Source: Trema orientale
Lineage: Eukaryota; Streptophyta; Magnoliopsida; Rosales; Cannabaceae
Reading direction: 5' to 3'
Length of the DNA: 64,000 nucleotides
NCBI GenBank assembly: GCA_002914845.1
Contig: JXTC01000004.1
Location: 823,868-887,867, forward strand
The notes below the pieces were generated by a model. It was not told the DNA's origin. It saw nothing but the letters and a program-made list of their open reading frames with translations, and searched no databases. The position numbers were made by a program, and so were the translations under genes. This document shows positions 36,791 to 48,617 of the stretch, one piece after another (position 1 is the first letter of the stretch; each line of letters starts with the position of its first letter).

Positions 36791-38110
36791 TTTAACCTAC
36801 ATAAACTAGCCTTCAAATTCTACAAACAAACATATAAATAATTAAAAATGATATTCTAATAGTCTTTATTTTATTTTTTTTTCCCCTTTGGCAAGTAATA
36901 AAAAAAAAAAAAAACATCCCTGTAATCAATACAGTATCCCAAACAGAAATTTACAATGGCGTGTCCCATTGGGTAATGTGTATCACAAAACTAGTTTGTG
37001 CAACACATGACTCTGTCTTGCCCCCCCTTTTTTTACATGATTCGGAAACGATCCAAAAACAAAATAAAATAAAGGATCGAAAAAAAATTTATATTATTCA
37101 GTTGACAAAAAGCAAGGCTACAAAGTTTGTGGCAGGGTTGGGTCCCAGCCGCCCGTACTGACCCGCCAAAGCCACAATTGTCTTCAAAACGGGAAAGCAA
37201 TCTCAAAAACGTTATGCAAGCCTGAATGAGTATCCTTTGGTCAAAATCTTAAACGTTTCATTTTGTAATCTGTATTAAACATTTGAGGACTGGAGGACTG
37301 AAACGCGTCCTTCTTTACCGTTTTGGTCAACTCTCCGTTAGAAGAATTATCAAACCCCATAAATTTCTTAAGGGGGTGATAAATAAGATCAAAACTGAGG
37401 AAAATTTATAATTTTCTCAGATTGGCTATCAGGATCATCAAAAGGTCGATAATTTGAAGAGCTCAATAATAATAACAATAATCATAAAAATCGTACTAAT
37501 ATCACTAGACTTTTATTGTTTAGATTTTTTTTTTTAAAAAAATGCATAATATTAGCTTTAAAGTAAAAACCGAAGACCATTTGGGATCCCCATTGGAATC
37601 TCGGAAATCCAAATCATGATCGAGTAGTATTAACAAGTCCATCTTTACCTAACTACTTAGCTGTAAGACACCGTAACAAGATCCAACATAAAAAAATAAA
37701 TAAATAAATAACAGTAATAATAATAATAACAATAATTCAGATAGATCTAAGTTCGTACTTAGACCATCAAGACAAATAAAAATTACCAACTACCTTATGA
37801 GATAAGAAAAAGAAAAGAAGGCTTTAGAATTTGAGAAACAACCAGAGTTAGGGATCTATTTTAATTCTGAGATAATGGGATGTACTGTAACATTACAAAT
37901 GCAATATATTACTAGTCTCTGTAAATATATGTAAATATTTTTCTCCTTGTTTTGTGATGAAACAGTTGACCATTAACATTACCTGGTGTGGGCAGCAGAG
38001 CCAGAGAATATGCAGAGAAAGTTGTTAAGCCAAATCTAAGTTCTATGAGCCATAATGGATTTTGGGGGAATAGAGAGGAGGAGATAGAGAAGGGAGCTAG
38101 CTATAAATGG
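36791..38110 (-). promoter_or_regulatory. Probable 5'-UTR intron, leader exon and promoter of the Sec14 gene
   Basis: Reading the minus strand, a CT-rich leader (about 38085 down to 37983) ends at a good donor CACACCAG|GTAATG. An acceptor TTTATGTAG lies about 18 bp upstream of the start codon at 36773. No other coding sequence lies between. A TTTATAG box occurs near 38102. The boundaries are inferred from splice signals only. Confidence 0.45.
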
Positions 38111-38362
38111 TTGATCCTTTCCATTAAATTCTCTTTATTGAAGCCGAGCCCATATAGAAAGTTGGTTTTGTATTTGTTTTGAATGGTAAAGTTTCAAGTT
38201 TTCGCTTTAGACAACCCTTTATGCCTTTTTCTTCATTTATAGTGGGAATAGAGTTGGACTCTGCATTTTGCTTAGTGAGATTGCCCAAATTGCCCCTTAA
38301 GAAAAATGTACGAAGTGGGGTCCACCATAGTAGATTGTGTATGATTCCCTGGAAGTCTTTCT

Positions 38363-38687
38363 TGTTTTTTTTTTTTTTTTTATAACGAAAAAAGGAGGAG
38401 GGGGCGACCAATGTGGCAACCCTCCTGGGCGTGACCATAGGAGTTCCAATCCCGCTCAGGAATGTTCCTCAAGATCCTATCGGCCGGGTCGCCACAACCG
38501 GACAGTGGAGTGAGTCACCTGAACCTCAACCGAGCAACTAGTGGTAACGGCACCCGGGAGTAGAGGACCAGGCATGGACTGGCAAGTAGGTACTCTCACA
38601 TTTAAGACCCCCGGAGGGGGTCACCCAATTCAAACCCAGGACCTCATGCCCCCGGGAAACAACGACCACCACTAGGCCACTCGCTTA
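38363..38687 (-). mobile_element. tRNA-derived SINE, copy 2, with target-site duplication
   Basis: Reverse-oriented copy of the 982-1301 element. On the minus strand, a tRNA-like head (GAGTGGCCTAGTGG, then GGGTTTGAATTGGGTGACC) is followed by the same body and the CGTTAT-A tail. GAAGTCTTTCT flanks it at 38352-38362 and 38688-38698. The two copies are clearly related but diverged over their length, so neither is very recent. Confidence 0.82.
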
Positions 38688-38901
38688 GAAGTCTTTCTGG
38701 TTTCTACAATATACACCCCAACGTAATAATAATAATAATAATATTCCTGGGCATCATATGCAACCATTCAAGATGAAGATATTCCATATTTTTCACAACA
38801 ACATATTAGAAAATACATTTATTTTCGTCTTTACCAAAAACTGAATTTTGGGTAAAAATATAATTTGAAAATAAATGTGACAAATTGTTGTAATATTTAT
38901 T

Positions 38902-39073
38902 GGGCGCGTCTACAGTAGGAGCGTCCCTGCGTAGGGCCCTGTCTATTCACCGTTTGATGGGAATCTGTGTATAAATAGATTCCCCATAGATTCCCGTTAT
39001 TCCCCACAGATTCTCATCAAACGGTATATAAAGAGTGACCCTACGTAGGGGCGCCCCTACTGTAGCCCTCCCC
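38902..39073. mobile_element. Fold-back MITE, family A, copy 1 (Mutator-like, 9-bp TSD)
   Basis: 172 bp. The two arms pair over about 65 bp: GGCGCGTCTACAGTAGGAGC at the left against GGGCTACAGTAGGGGCGCCC at the right (reverse strand). The inner arm blocks are CCGTTTGATGGGAATCTGTG and CACAGATTCTCATCAAACGG. A perfect 9-bp direct repeat, ATATTTATT, flanks it (38893-38901 and 39074-39082). Long inverted arms with a 9-bp duplication point to mobilisation by a Mutator-like transposase; none is encoded here. Confidence 0.85.
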
Positions 39074-39933
39074 ATATTTATTTCATAGTTATGCTTAAAT
39101 AAAAACTAATAATCTCTCAAAAAAATTAATAAATAATAGGAAAGACTGACTGATCACGAGAACTGTAACTTGTATATCTAATTTTCCATGGTTATTAATT
39201 AGCACCCAAAAAAAAAAAAAAAGAACTATGTCCCACTAAAATAATCTTTCGACCTAAGGGCAAAAGGCCAACAGTTGTTTTAATTTATTTTTTTTTAGCT
39301 ACTTACGAAACATACAATTATTAACGGATAATTAAATGTATGTAATTATTGTGAAAAAAAAATAAATTACAACTTATTTCTTCGTGTGATTAAGTCTTAC
39401 CTAATAATTGGCCAAATGACTCTGACTGTTTAACTGGTCACGCCCACCAAAGTTGCTGCGTAAAGCTTAATAAAGAATACATTTCTATAGGGGTTTTAAA
39501 TTACAGCTCCACAAATACAAAACTTTGTTTCTGGCTTTTACTTATTTCTTTTTTTCCCTATTTCACTTATTTATATTTAGTTTCTAGAAATCTAATCATT
39601 TTCTAATTATCTTTAAAAAAAATCATTTTCGAATTACGATTGTTTGGAACTTCTAAGGTACGACCCATCTACCGTTCACAATATTTCACATTTAAGTATG
39701 TGTGTGTATATATATATATACATGACTACGTGCAGCAAAGTTGCCACCACCAGATTTTTTTCTTATTATATCACCTAAAATTTTCACGAGGGTTAAAAAA
39801 AAAGGCTTAGAAGTAGTTTTATATTGGAAATGTAGGATTCTAGGAGGATATTCAGGAGAATCCAGCTGTAGTTTCAATAACTCATGGAGTGGACTCACCT
39901 TTTATATCGACCAAATTTTTATGTTTTTATTTT

Positions 39934-40097
39934 GGGGCGCGTAGGGCGTCTCTGCGTAGGACTCTGTCTATACATCGTTTGATAGGAATCTGTGTATAAA
40001 CAGATTCTTCATAGATTCCCATTATTTCTCACAGATTCCTATCAAACGGTGTATAAGGGGTAGCCCTACATAGGGGCGTCCCTGCTGTAGCCCTCTC
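39934..40097. mobile_element. Fold-back MITE, family A, copy 2
   Basis: Same family as 38902-39073: left GGGGCGCGTAGGGCGTCTCT, inner CGTTTGATAGGAATCTGTG and CACAGATTCCTATCAAACGG, right GCGTCCCTGCTGTAGCCC. It is flanked by TTTTTATTTT at 39924-39933 and 40098-40107. The two copies lie only 0.86 kb apart. Confidence 0.82.
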
Positions 40098-40107
40098 TTT
40101 TTATTTT

Positions 40108-43100
40108 TTAAAGAAATATAATAATTATAGTAATAATAATATGTGGTCAAGAATTGCCTGCACCAATTTAATGTAAATCCCCTTTACTCTGTATTTTTTG
40201 AAATAAAAGTATGTCTTCAATGGGACAACTATTTTTCTTTTGACCTTTTTTACACGAAATTTTCCTGAGTTTTAATACAGTTTATTGAATTACCCATGCA
40301 AGTATGTTCAAGGCTTCAAGCCACAAGAAAATGAGATGGAGAAATTTTATTAAATATAATGCTCCATGATATCCATAGTCTAAAAATATCCACTTTTAAT
40401 GTTTCTCTGCAAAATATTTTTTTTTAGACAAAAAAAAAATCATGAAGCCCTCAATGATTTCTATGCATTTTTAACACATTAGGGGTATTTTGGTTAAAAA
40501 AGTATACTTTCCAGATAAGCGTTCAAATGAGTATAGTTTTAATCTTGTAGCTAACATGTAAGATATTTAATAAAATTTCACTTCATGAATTGGTTTTATT
40601 GCATTTAGATGGTAAATACTAATGAAATGTTGGCTTTGATTTTACCTTTTTTTTTTAAGAAAAAGAAATATATGTTTAGCTAGTTTAGAGGGAGCACATG
40701 TTACTTCCACCATGCCGACTACATAGAATTGCATTCTTCCCTTTTCGTTTTTCAGTAATTTTTATTAGTCATCCTCGTGTTTTTAAAAATAGATGTATGA
40801 ATCATGCTGTATTGACCAAGAAAAAGCATCATGATTGTATTGAATATGATTCGAGATCTTTAAAAATTAACATTATATTATCATTTTCAAGAAAAGAACA
40901 CTAATTGGGCCACCTCTGTTGACATTTAAGACGGTGGAGTTTGTTGGGAACCGGGACTTCCAAATATGACCAAATCGCGTCTTGCACATAACGAGAAAAC
41001 GATCGGAACCCCCCTTTGTCCAAACCCTTTTTATAATAAACAATAATGATAATAACAGTAAATAATAAACTATTGTTTTAAGTCAAATCCTTATATTGCG
41101 CTGATGCACTAGTATTAAGTACTAGTGATTGATGATCCAACTCTTCCCGTAAAGGAAAAACTAAAATCCTTTCTACTAATAATGAAAAGTTGTTACTATT
41201 ATAATATTATAGTTATTGGAGAATGGTGAATAGAAAAGTGTTCGTGACGTTGTGTTTATATTTTAGCTTATATTACCTTAAGCTTTGTTGCGTGTCTGCC
41301 TGATCAAAACCTCACACGTGTGGTAGTGTAAAATCGATGACCAATTTAGATATTCGTAGGTTTTAATAAGTAATGGTAAAATTTAAATCACATATTATTT
41401 CTTTTTTGGGCACATGACCTGCTGCTGACCAAGGACAAAACTAGTTCCATTTACTATATTATAGTGTGAGATTAGTATTTCAAGAACTTCCACTTCATTA
41501 TAGTTTTAAGCGGGACTTTAGTTCTAAGGTCATCTGACTTGGATTACATTTTGTTCTAACTCTTTGGTACGGTTTTTATTGGTGTTGATTTCCAATATTT
41601 GTACGCGGAGTGATAAAAAATAAAGCGAATAAAGAGATACGAGAGTTTTATAATGGTTCAATCTTGAAAAATATGAGCATACGTCCATTTTTCTTCACTA
41701 TTTTATGGAGAATTACAAAAGTTCTCTAAGTCTCAAGGTGTGATCAAAAACAGAATTACAGAACATGAGTATACAGTGAAGTGCAGTGAGGGAGCCAGAA
41801 AATTTTTTTAGGGTGAGCAAAAATTAATGCTAAATTTAGTTTTTTTTTTCCCCTCCTTTTTGCTCTTTGTATTTTAGTTTTTCAATTCTTTCAAATAGAT
41901 TTGTAATTGAGAAATATAATTTAGGAGAATTCTAGAAATGGTAATTTTTAAATACACATAGTCAATATGGACCAAAATGTGATTAAAAAGATTTTTTTTA
42001 AATAAAATCCAAATAAAAATTATTCATAAATATATGGAAAAAAAAATCATGTAGTTAAGAATAATATAAGTAAAGTTGAAAAACTGTAAAATTCAATGGG
42101 AGCAAATGAGAAATATTATCGAGTTTTTTTATGAGATATGTAGGTGAATTTTTAAATTATCAAAATTTAGAGGGGATAAATTAGGGATAAAATTGAATAT
42201 TTTATCAACAAAGAGGTAGAAGTTAAAATTTTGAAAAGTTGAGGGGGACATACGCTCCCCTGGGTCTAAGGTGGCTCCATCCTTAGTGACGTGAATTGTG
42301 TGATCAAATGAGACTGGGCCTCTTTTTATATAGACGAAAATAACTCAGGATTTCCCAATTTTGAGAATGAGAAATTATACCATAAAAATACAATTTTAGG
42401 AAATAACACAAAATTGGGTAATAACTAATAGATGAGTTACTTAGTCTCTATGCAAAGGCTTATTTCATCTTTAGTAGTCACCCACTTTCACGGAACTCTG
42501 TATACTTTTCTTTTTATTGGCGTTTCAGGTCGCATATTAATTATTTGAGGTAGGTTTCACATTGATTGGAATGATGATATGTGACCTGGCACTCTAACTC
42601 TTAGTTGAATGTTAACTTTATTTATCTTGGTGTTGACTTTCACGATATGTAGCGTAGATTTTAGATCGTACAATATATATAAAAATTTATAGCTAAATGC
42701 TAATATTGAGCGAGGACAAAAACTTGGTTTTCACTTTCGATTATTTCCTTTTGATAATATAAAAACACTTGTAGGGATCGGAAAGGACGGCATCCCCAAA
42801 TGATGTCAAACGATAAGGATGTTAAAGTAAGAGTCGCACTCGCTCTCTTGGAAAGTCAGCAAACTCCAAGTCTCAAGCGCTATTACGTATACTGTACACA
42901 AAGTCCAAATATTAGCATATCATCATATTCATATTCATATTCATATTCATATTGCATATTACCATTTACAAATTATTGATTTTCATTGTCTAGTCGTCTT
43001 TTTCTCGTTGTCATTTGTCAACTTAAAAACTTCAACTTTCCTCGTGACAAGGTATTTATATACAGGTGAGCAGGACGTTAAAAAACAAAAAATAATTGAC

Positions 43101-44730
43101 TGTGAAACCATTACACATATCTTTCATCATTCATGCTCACACATTTTAGCAATCTAGAAAATCTAAAATATGTGTTTGATTTATGTGAATTGATAAATCT
43201 TTCTCTTTTGATGAAGATAGAGATTCATGTGTGTCAATTTTTGTTTGGTAGAGTCCGAAATGAAATACTAGAACCATCCTCCACTTTATGAAATGCGAAT
43301 CTATTTGTTAAAAGTTAGTCCACTTGAGGTAATAGACTAGTTACCTCAAGTAATTTGATTAATTACCTCAAGTGCTACATCAATTAATGAAAAATAATAT
43401 TTTTACTAATATTTTTTAAATGACATTTTTTAAAATAATTCTAGGATTTTTTTAATTATTTTAGGACTTTATCATAAAAAAATGGAGTATTTACAAAATT
43501 CCAAGCCCAAGATATTAAAAATTGAAAAATTCCAAATGGATTAATTTTTTTGAAAAATCCCAGATCGATTTAGAAAAATATTATTTTTTTAAAGTATTAT
43601 TAGAAAAATAACACTTTTAAAAAATATTTAGAAAAATACCATTTTTTCTTTAAATTTGGCATTTTTCAATGGTACTCGAGGTAACCAGTTAGGTTACTTA
43701 GAGTAACCAATCCAGTTAGTTCAAGTAACTGTTCAAGTTACCTCAGATAACTCGACTAGTTACCTTAAGTATCTCATCAATCAATAAAAAGTGGTATTTT
43801 TCTAAATACTTTTAAAAGATCCGGGATTTTTCAGAATAATTTCAAATTCTGAGATTTTTCAATTTTTTTGAAAAAATACCATAAAAAATCAAATTTCCTC
43901 TAAAAAAATTAAATTTCCTCATTCTTACATGGCCTTGAATTTGGCTCATTACATGATAGGCCGCAGTACTAAAACCATGGGCTCAACCATAAAAATCATG
44001 CAAAATGGCTCAACCATAATGGGTTTCTAACACTTTTACATATAAAAAGCCAAAAGAATTACAAAATTATGGAAGTCTTTTTCAAATTTTCGTATAATTT
44101 TTATTAAAAAAGTATCACTTTTTAAAAAAAATTAGAAAAATATAATTTTTAAAATAATTACTAGTTACCAGTTTCTGAAAACTGATTACTGGTTATTGAT
44201 TACCAGTTATATACTAGTTATAAATATTTTTAGTTACTAGCTACCAATTTTCAGAAACTAGTCACTGGTTACTAGTTATTATTTTAAAAAATAATATTTT
44301 TCTAAATATTTTTAAAAAATAATATCTTTCTAATAAAAACTTACCACATCTTTAAAAACGAAACACTAACCACTGTATTTTTCAAATTTTTTTGGAAAGT
44401 AGCGTATAATGTGTACTTTCCCCAACCATAATTTTGTAGTTTAAGACCGTGACAATACTATCCGAGTCCGTCACTGTATATTGAAATCGCACCCACCAAT
44501 GAAATTTAAGAAAATCTCTTGACGTGTATACTTGCACCGTGAGACGTGGATCCCACGACAGCACGCGTCAGCTGGATAACTCCGAATTCCCCTTTAGAAA
44601 ATAATTATTTATTATAATTAAAAATAGAGAGATAAGGCTTTGACTTTGACTTGTTAGTTGCGAGCCGATATATATGATACATTAATAAATTAATGTATAG
44701 TTTTGGCCGGTTCTGGAGAAAAAGGGGAAA
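40108..44730. other. Long gene-poor stretch with repeats
   Basis: No supported gene. A CATATT hexamer microsatellite lies at about 42916-42955. Approximate inverted repeats with GGTAACTAGTTACC-like cores lie at 43310-43860 and 44100-44345, related to 19510-19800. Near 41790-42290, GTGAGGGAGCCAGAAAATTT and GGGGGACATACGCTCCCCTG resemble the tail region of a plant retroelement, without coding remnants. Reading frames of 60-70 codons are incidental. Confidence 0.45.
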
Positions 44731-45069
44731 ATGGAACAACATAATGGGAGATCCCAGAGGAGGATGCTTATGTCGGAAGCAATATCTTCAGAATGTTCGA
44801 GAGTTACGAGCTACGAGAGGCTCTCGGAATCGATGAGGCTTGATAATGAGTATGTTCCAAGCAGAAGTAGTAGTCGTAGTAGTATTACAACATCAACCCG
44901 GAAGAACAGAGCTTATTGGGGGATTCTTACCAAGGTTCTTAGCTTCACCCAAGTTGGGACTAAACAGAGGACTAAGCAGATTGACGATAGGAAGAAGAAC
45001 GAAACAACAAAGAGACGCTCCACCTGGCTTCCTGACCCAGAAAGGCGGTGGCCTGTGCAGGGATGGTAA
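44731..45069 (+). CDS. Small plant-specific protein with C-terminal WLPDPERRWPVQGW motif
   Basis: A 112-aa intronless frame. The N-terminal half is rich in Ser and Arg (SRSSSRSSITTSTRKNRAYW). It ends in WLPDPERRWPVQGW, a tail that I associate with a family of small uncharacterised eudicot proteins. No signal peptide, membrane segment or known domain is visible; the high Arg/Lys content suggests a soluble, perhaps nuclear protein. Codon use and the early in-frame start (AAAATGGAAC context) support coding. A TATATATGA sequence lies about 60 bp upstream. A family-B MITE is inserted 52 bp after the stop codon, so it probably lies in the 3' UTR. Function unknown. Confidence 0.72.
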   Translation: MEQHNGRSQRRMLMSEAISSECSRVTSYERLSESMRLDNEYVPSRSSSRSSITTSTRKNRAYWGILTKVLSFTQVGTKQRTKQIDDRKKNETTKRRSTWLPDPERRWPVQGW

Positions 45070-45121
45070 TGCAATAATCTATATGAAGGAGGGGTTGTTC
45101 TGTAAACAGTAATTTTGTTAA

Positions 45122-45305
45122 GAATAATGCTATAGGCCACTAGTGGTGCCCAGCACCACAGTGATGTGTCAGTCTGTCACTGGCTAATCATAATTATAAT
45201 TTAAGTGGGGCCTATGTGGGATCCAGTTTATTAATTAAATCATCCAGTGACAAACAGACATGTCACTGTAGTGCTGGGCACCACTGGTGTCCCATAGCAT
45301 TGCTC
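45122..45305. mobile_element. Fold-back MITE, family B, copy 2, with 9-bp TSD
   Basis: 184 bp. The left arm GCTATAGGCCACTAGTGGTG and the right arm CACCACTGGTGTCCCATAGC are inverted. Inner blocks CAGCACCACAGTGATGTGTC and GACATGTCACTGTAGTGCTG extend the pairing to about 60 bp. Direct repeats TTTTGTTAA at 45113-45121 and 45306-45314 define the ends. The 9-bp duplication again suggests Mutator-like mobilisation. It is related to 34208-34393. Confidence 0.85.
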
Positions 45306-45595
45306 TTTTGTTAATCTTGGTTCAGGCCAATAGTCTTGTACAGTTGTACTCTGTTAGAACGCTCTGCTAAGAAATTTGTTGTAATTGTAATTGCTTCTGA
45401 CCATTAATTATTGGGAATTTACAATAAGGTCTACTAAACTCGTCAAAAAGGATTCACTTATAAATGTTTTCAAAATTAATCTATATTATTCACTTGAATA
45501 TCTTGTTCCATAATAAATCTTAAAATACATTTTTCAATAATAAACTCTAAATTATTTCTGACACAATCATTGGTCCCGATCCCAATCCTGACGGC

Positions 45596-45812
45596 GTCTC
45601 TACTTGACTAGGTCGAAAAAATTCGACCGTAGTCGAACTCGTTCTGGTGCCTTTTCCAGTTATTCTGATCGATTTTCGACCGATGATCAAAAATTTCCGA
45701 CAATGTCAAAACCATTGTTTTATTATAGTCAAATAATTCGACTAAGGTCGATGTCACCGGTATTTTCCGCCGGCATTCGACCGTAGTCTAATGTTTTCAA
45801 CCCCAATCGAAC
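45596..45812. repeat. Cluster of near-palindromic TTCGACCGTAGTCGAA motifs
   Basis: Within about 200 bp, ATTCGACCGTAGTCGAAC, TTTTCGACCGATGATC, AATTCGACTAAGGTCGAT and CATTCGACCGTAGTCTAATG occur in sequence. All are variants of one palindrome. No coding frame makes sense of them. This could be a short degenerate satellite or the end of a transposon. Confidence 0.55.
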
Positions 45813-45814
45813 TT

Positions 45815-48535
45815 CTTTATTTTTGACTTTTTCGACTTGGTTGAATCAGGAGTATTTTAAAACTCCGAAATTTTCATTAAATGACATTACAATAAAAGTC
45901 TTAATTTTTAAAACAGTTTATAAGTTGTCTTTTTTTTCACCTTACATATTAAAAAAGGGTCAAACTTGATAATGCCTCTTAATTATTTGATTTCTTCAAA
46001 CATTAGCTATTTTTATTTCTTTCCTATTTTCTATTTTTTTAAAAAAGAAGGACGATCGCATTATTCACAATAAGTTTAAAAATTAACATCTGGTTGTTTA
46101 TAAACAATAATCTTATAATTTATAGGAAGACGACAATTTTCTGCGTTGTGTAATGTCTATTACATGACGGCTATGGCATATGATATGGACATGGAGAAAT
46201 TAATCTTAAAATTGTGTTATGTTTGATCTTATATGTTATGTACATATGTACATAAGTTTATCTTCTAGGGAAAAAATAAAGACAAATGAACTTATATTTT
46301 TCAGTTTGATGCCATAAAAAGCATACTTTTTTAAAGAAAAAGAGAAAAAAAAACCAGTCCCATTTATCATTTATTGATGATAGTCATTGATAAAGCTATA
46401 AATAAAATCCGGATATGTAATCCACTCAGAGGCAATCAGTGGGACATAGAGATTGTGCGATTGTTAGCCAATCCGTGATGAAACAAATTTTATTAATAGG
46501 AAAGGTTTGAAGATGAATGAGAATTACCAAAAATTTGAGTTATTTTTCCCAATTAGGCTTGTGAGAGATGAGCTAAAATTTGTTTCCGGAGTGCGCAAGT
46601 ATAAACGTAAATGGATGGAAAAGGAAATCCATTCCCTTGGTGTTATGGTTTTGATATTGAAATATAAGATTTACTGCACTTGAGAAAGTTAGTTTTGATC
46701 TCCTTTGCTTTGCTTCATGCACCAACAAATTATGATTATGCAAGATCAACTAAACTTTGAGTTCGGCCTTGGATGTTTTTATAGCGACTTGCAATAATTA
46801 AGTCCACTAGTGGAGAGGACAATTTAGAGACTTAGGGAGCTTTTCGATCGTCAAGTCCTTCGAGACCTACTTGTACTCGAATGCAAAGAAAAAAATGAGT
46901 TGTGGATTCTGAGCGGAAACTATAAATGGAACAAAGAACTGTTTTGGCCACGTTTTTCTTTGCGAAATCAGCAAGTTATGGGATGATGTCCCAGCCCTTC
47001 AGAAGAAAATGCCAATGCTGATTTTTGGAGGAGTTTTTACAAGCGACTACTTGTCTTTGACAAAGACGGGTTAGTATCTGTGTCCCGAAGAGCTAGTGCA
47101 AGTCGATTTTCACTTCCAAACGCATATTTTCATCATTGCCATAATGCCATATTAATTATCTTTGCAGGGTTCAAAGGTGAAGGGAACATGGGACATTTCG
47201 TCTCTGCAAATGCACCTAAAAAGAGTCGTATGACCGCGCCAGTGGCCGGCCCATTTTTCTGCCTATAGTGCCAAGTGAAAGACTGTTCTCACAATCTGCC
47301 CATGGTTCCAGTGGCCGGGCGAATCACGATTGTGGGAAGATGCCGCAAAACGTAAAAAACCAAAAGTGACTTATCATAATCTTCAATTGAATATGTTAAG
47401 GACTTGTGTGGTTACATGTGTATGTTTTGGTTTTAAACTTGAGACAAATAACTTGCAAAGAAAGGTGAGAAAATAAGAAAAGAGGTCTTACGCACAGAGA
47501 AAAAGAATTAACAACAATGAAGATGTATGGCATTCTAGATAGACTTCTTGCTGTACCTTTCATAGACCTCTTACCGTACTTTTCATTTTTGTTTCAAAAA
47601 CCAGGAAAAAAAAAATGGTGCAAACAAGAACTCTAAACGATTACATTTTGAATTTTGAAATAATAAGAGTTTGCGCAGAACTTGTTTTAATACCGTTGGT
47701 TTTTTTTTTTTTTTTTTTTTTCAAATTACGAGTATAAAATTTTAGATCTTAAACGTCCATGTTAAAATTACCAACATAGGATAATAAGTGACATTATGGT
47801 CAAGTCTACAGGATATTTACAACAATAATTCAAATTAAAAGAGTAACGTTCTAGGCACCATCAATCTAAACAATAATAGCACTACGAGTGCGACGTGTAT
47901 GAAACCCAATTTATTTATATAAAATAACCGATTTATTATTGCTATCTGCTAACGCTTCGTATGAAATTGGACACCAACTTTGCCCACAACACCACTCAAA
48001 TTAAAGTGGCAAAGCCATACAAAAACCACTAGCAACTTCTATACAACGAACGGCCAGGATGAGTCCCCCTAAGCAAAATCACGTAACGATGTCCAAGCTG
48101 CGTCAGTGTTACATTAAAAAGGAGTGCGTGCAACCAATATTTGGTTTCAGAGAGGCGGCTCAATAAAATGTTGAGAGCTCCGTATGACCAGTGGCTACCG
48201 CGTAAAGTTGAGGTGAGCTGAGCCTCTTCAACAAGCAAGAACTCGTTTGTCCATATGCAATAAGAATATATTCCAAGGAAAGAAGCATTTCAAAGAAGAG
48301 AAAAGTCAGAAAGAGAATTTTCCAAGGGAAGTGCTAGGAACCATACAAAAAGCAAATCATAGCAAGAACCGGATTATTATTCTCCCGACAAATTTATAAA
48401 AATGCGTAAAATTGGACAAATTATTAACTGTGACTAGCTTTACAATCTGAACTGTTCATTAAAAAAAATTAGACCACGTAAAATCATGTCTCCTCTCAAA
48501 AATAATCGGAACAAACAACACAGTATGTTTTAAAC
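45815..48535. other. Gene-poor stretch
   Basis: No supported gene. The sequence around 46860-47350 is less AT-rich and may be a decayed exon or transposon fragment, but no domain could be read in any frame. A T-run lies at 47701-47721. Frames at 47080-47268 and 48029-48238 are unsupported. Confidence 0.4.
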
Positions 48536-48617
48536 AGACCAGGGTGGATTCGAACCACCATCCTCTCGAAGACCCCACAAGGCCTCGAGCGCTCTGACCA
48601 TTTGAGCTTACAGATCT
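48536..48617 (-). pseudogene. tRNA-like sequence with abnormal anticodon region
   Basis: On the minus strand an acceptor stem (AGATCTG/CTGGTCT, one mismatch), a D arm (GCTC..GAGC with box-A-like TAAGCTCAAATGG) and a perfect T arm (GGTGGTTCGAATCCACC) are recognisable. The anticodon arm CTCGA..TCGAG encloses 15 nt rather than 7, and the base at position 33 would not be T. It is either a tRNA pseudogene, a SINE head or an unusual intron-containing tRNA. I favour pseudogene. Confidence 0.5.
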
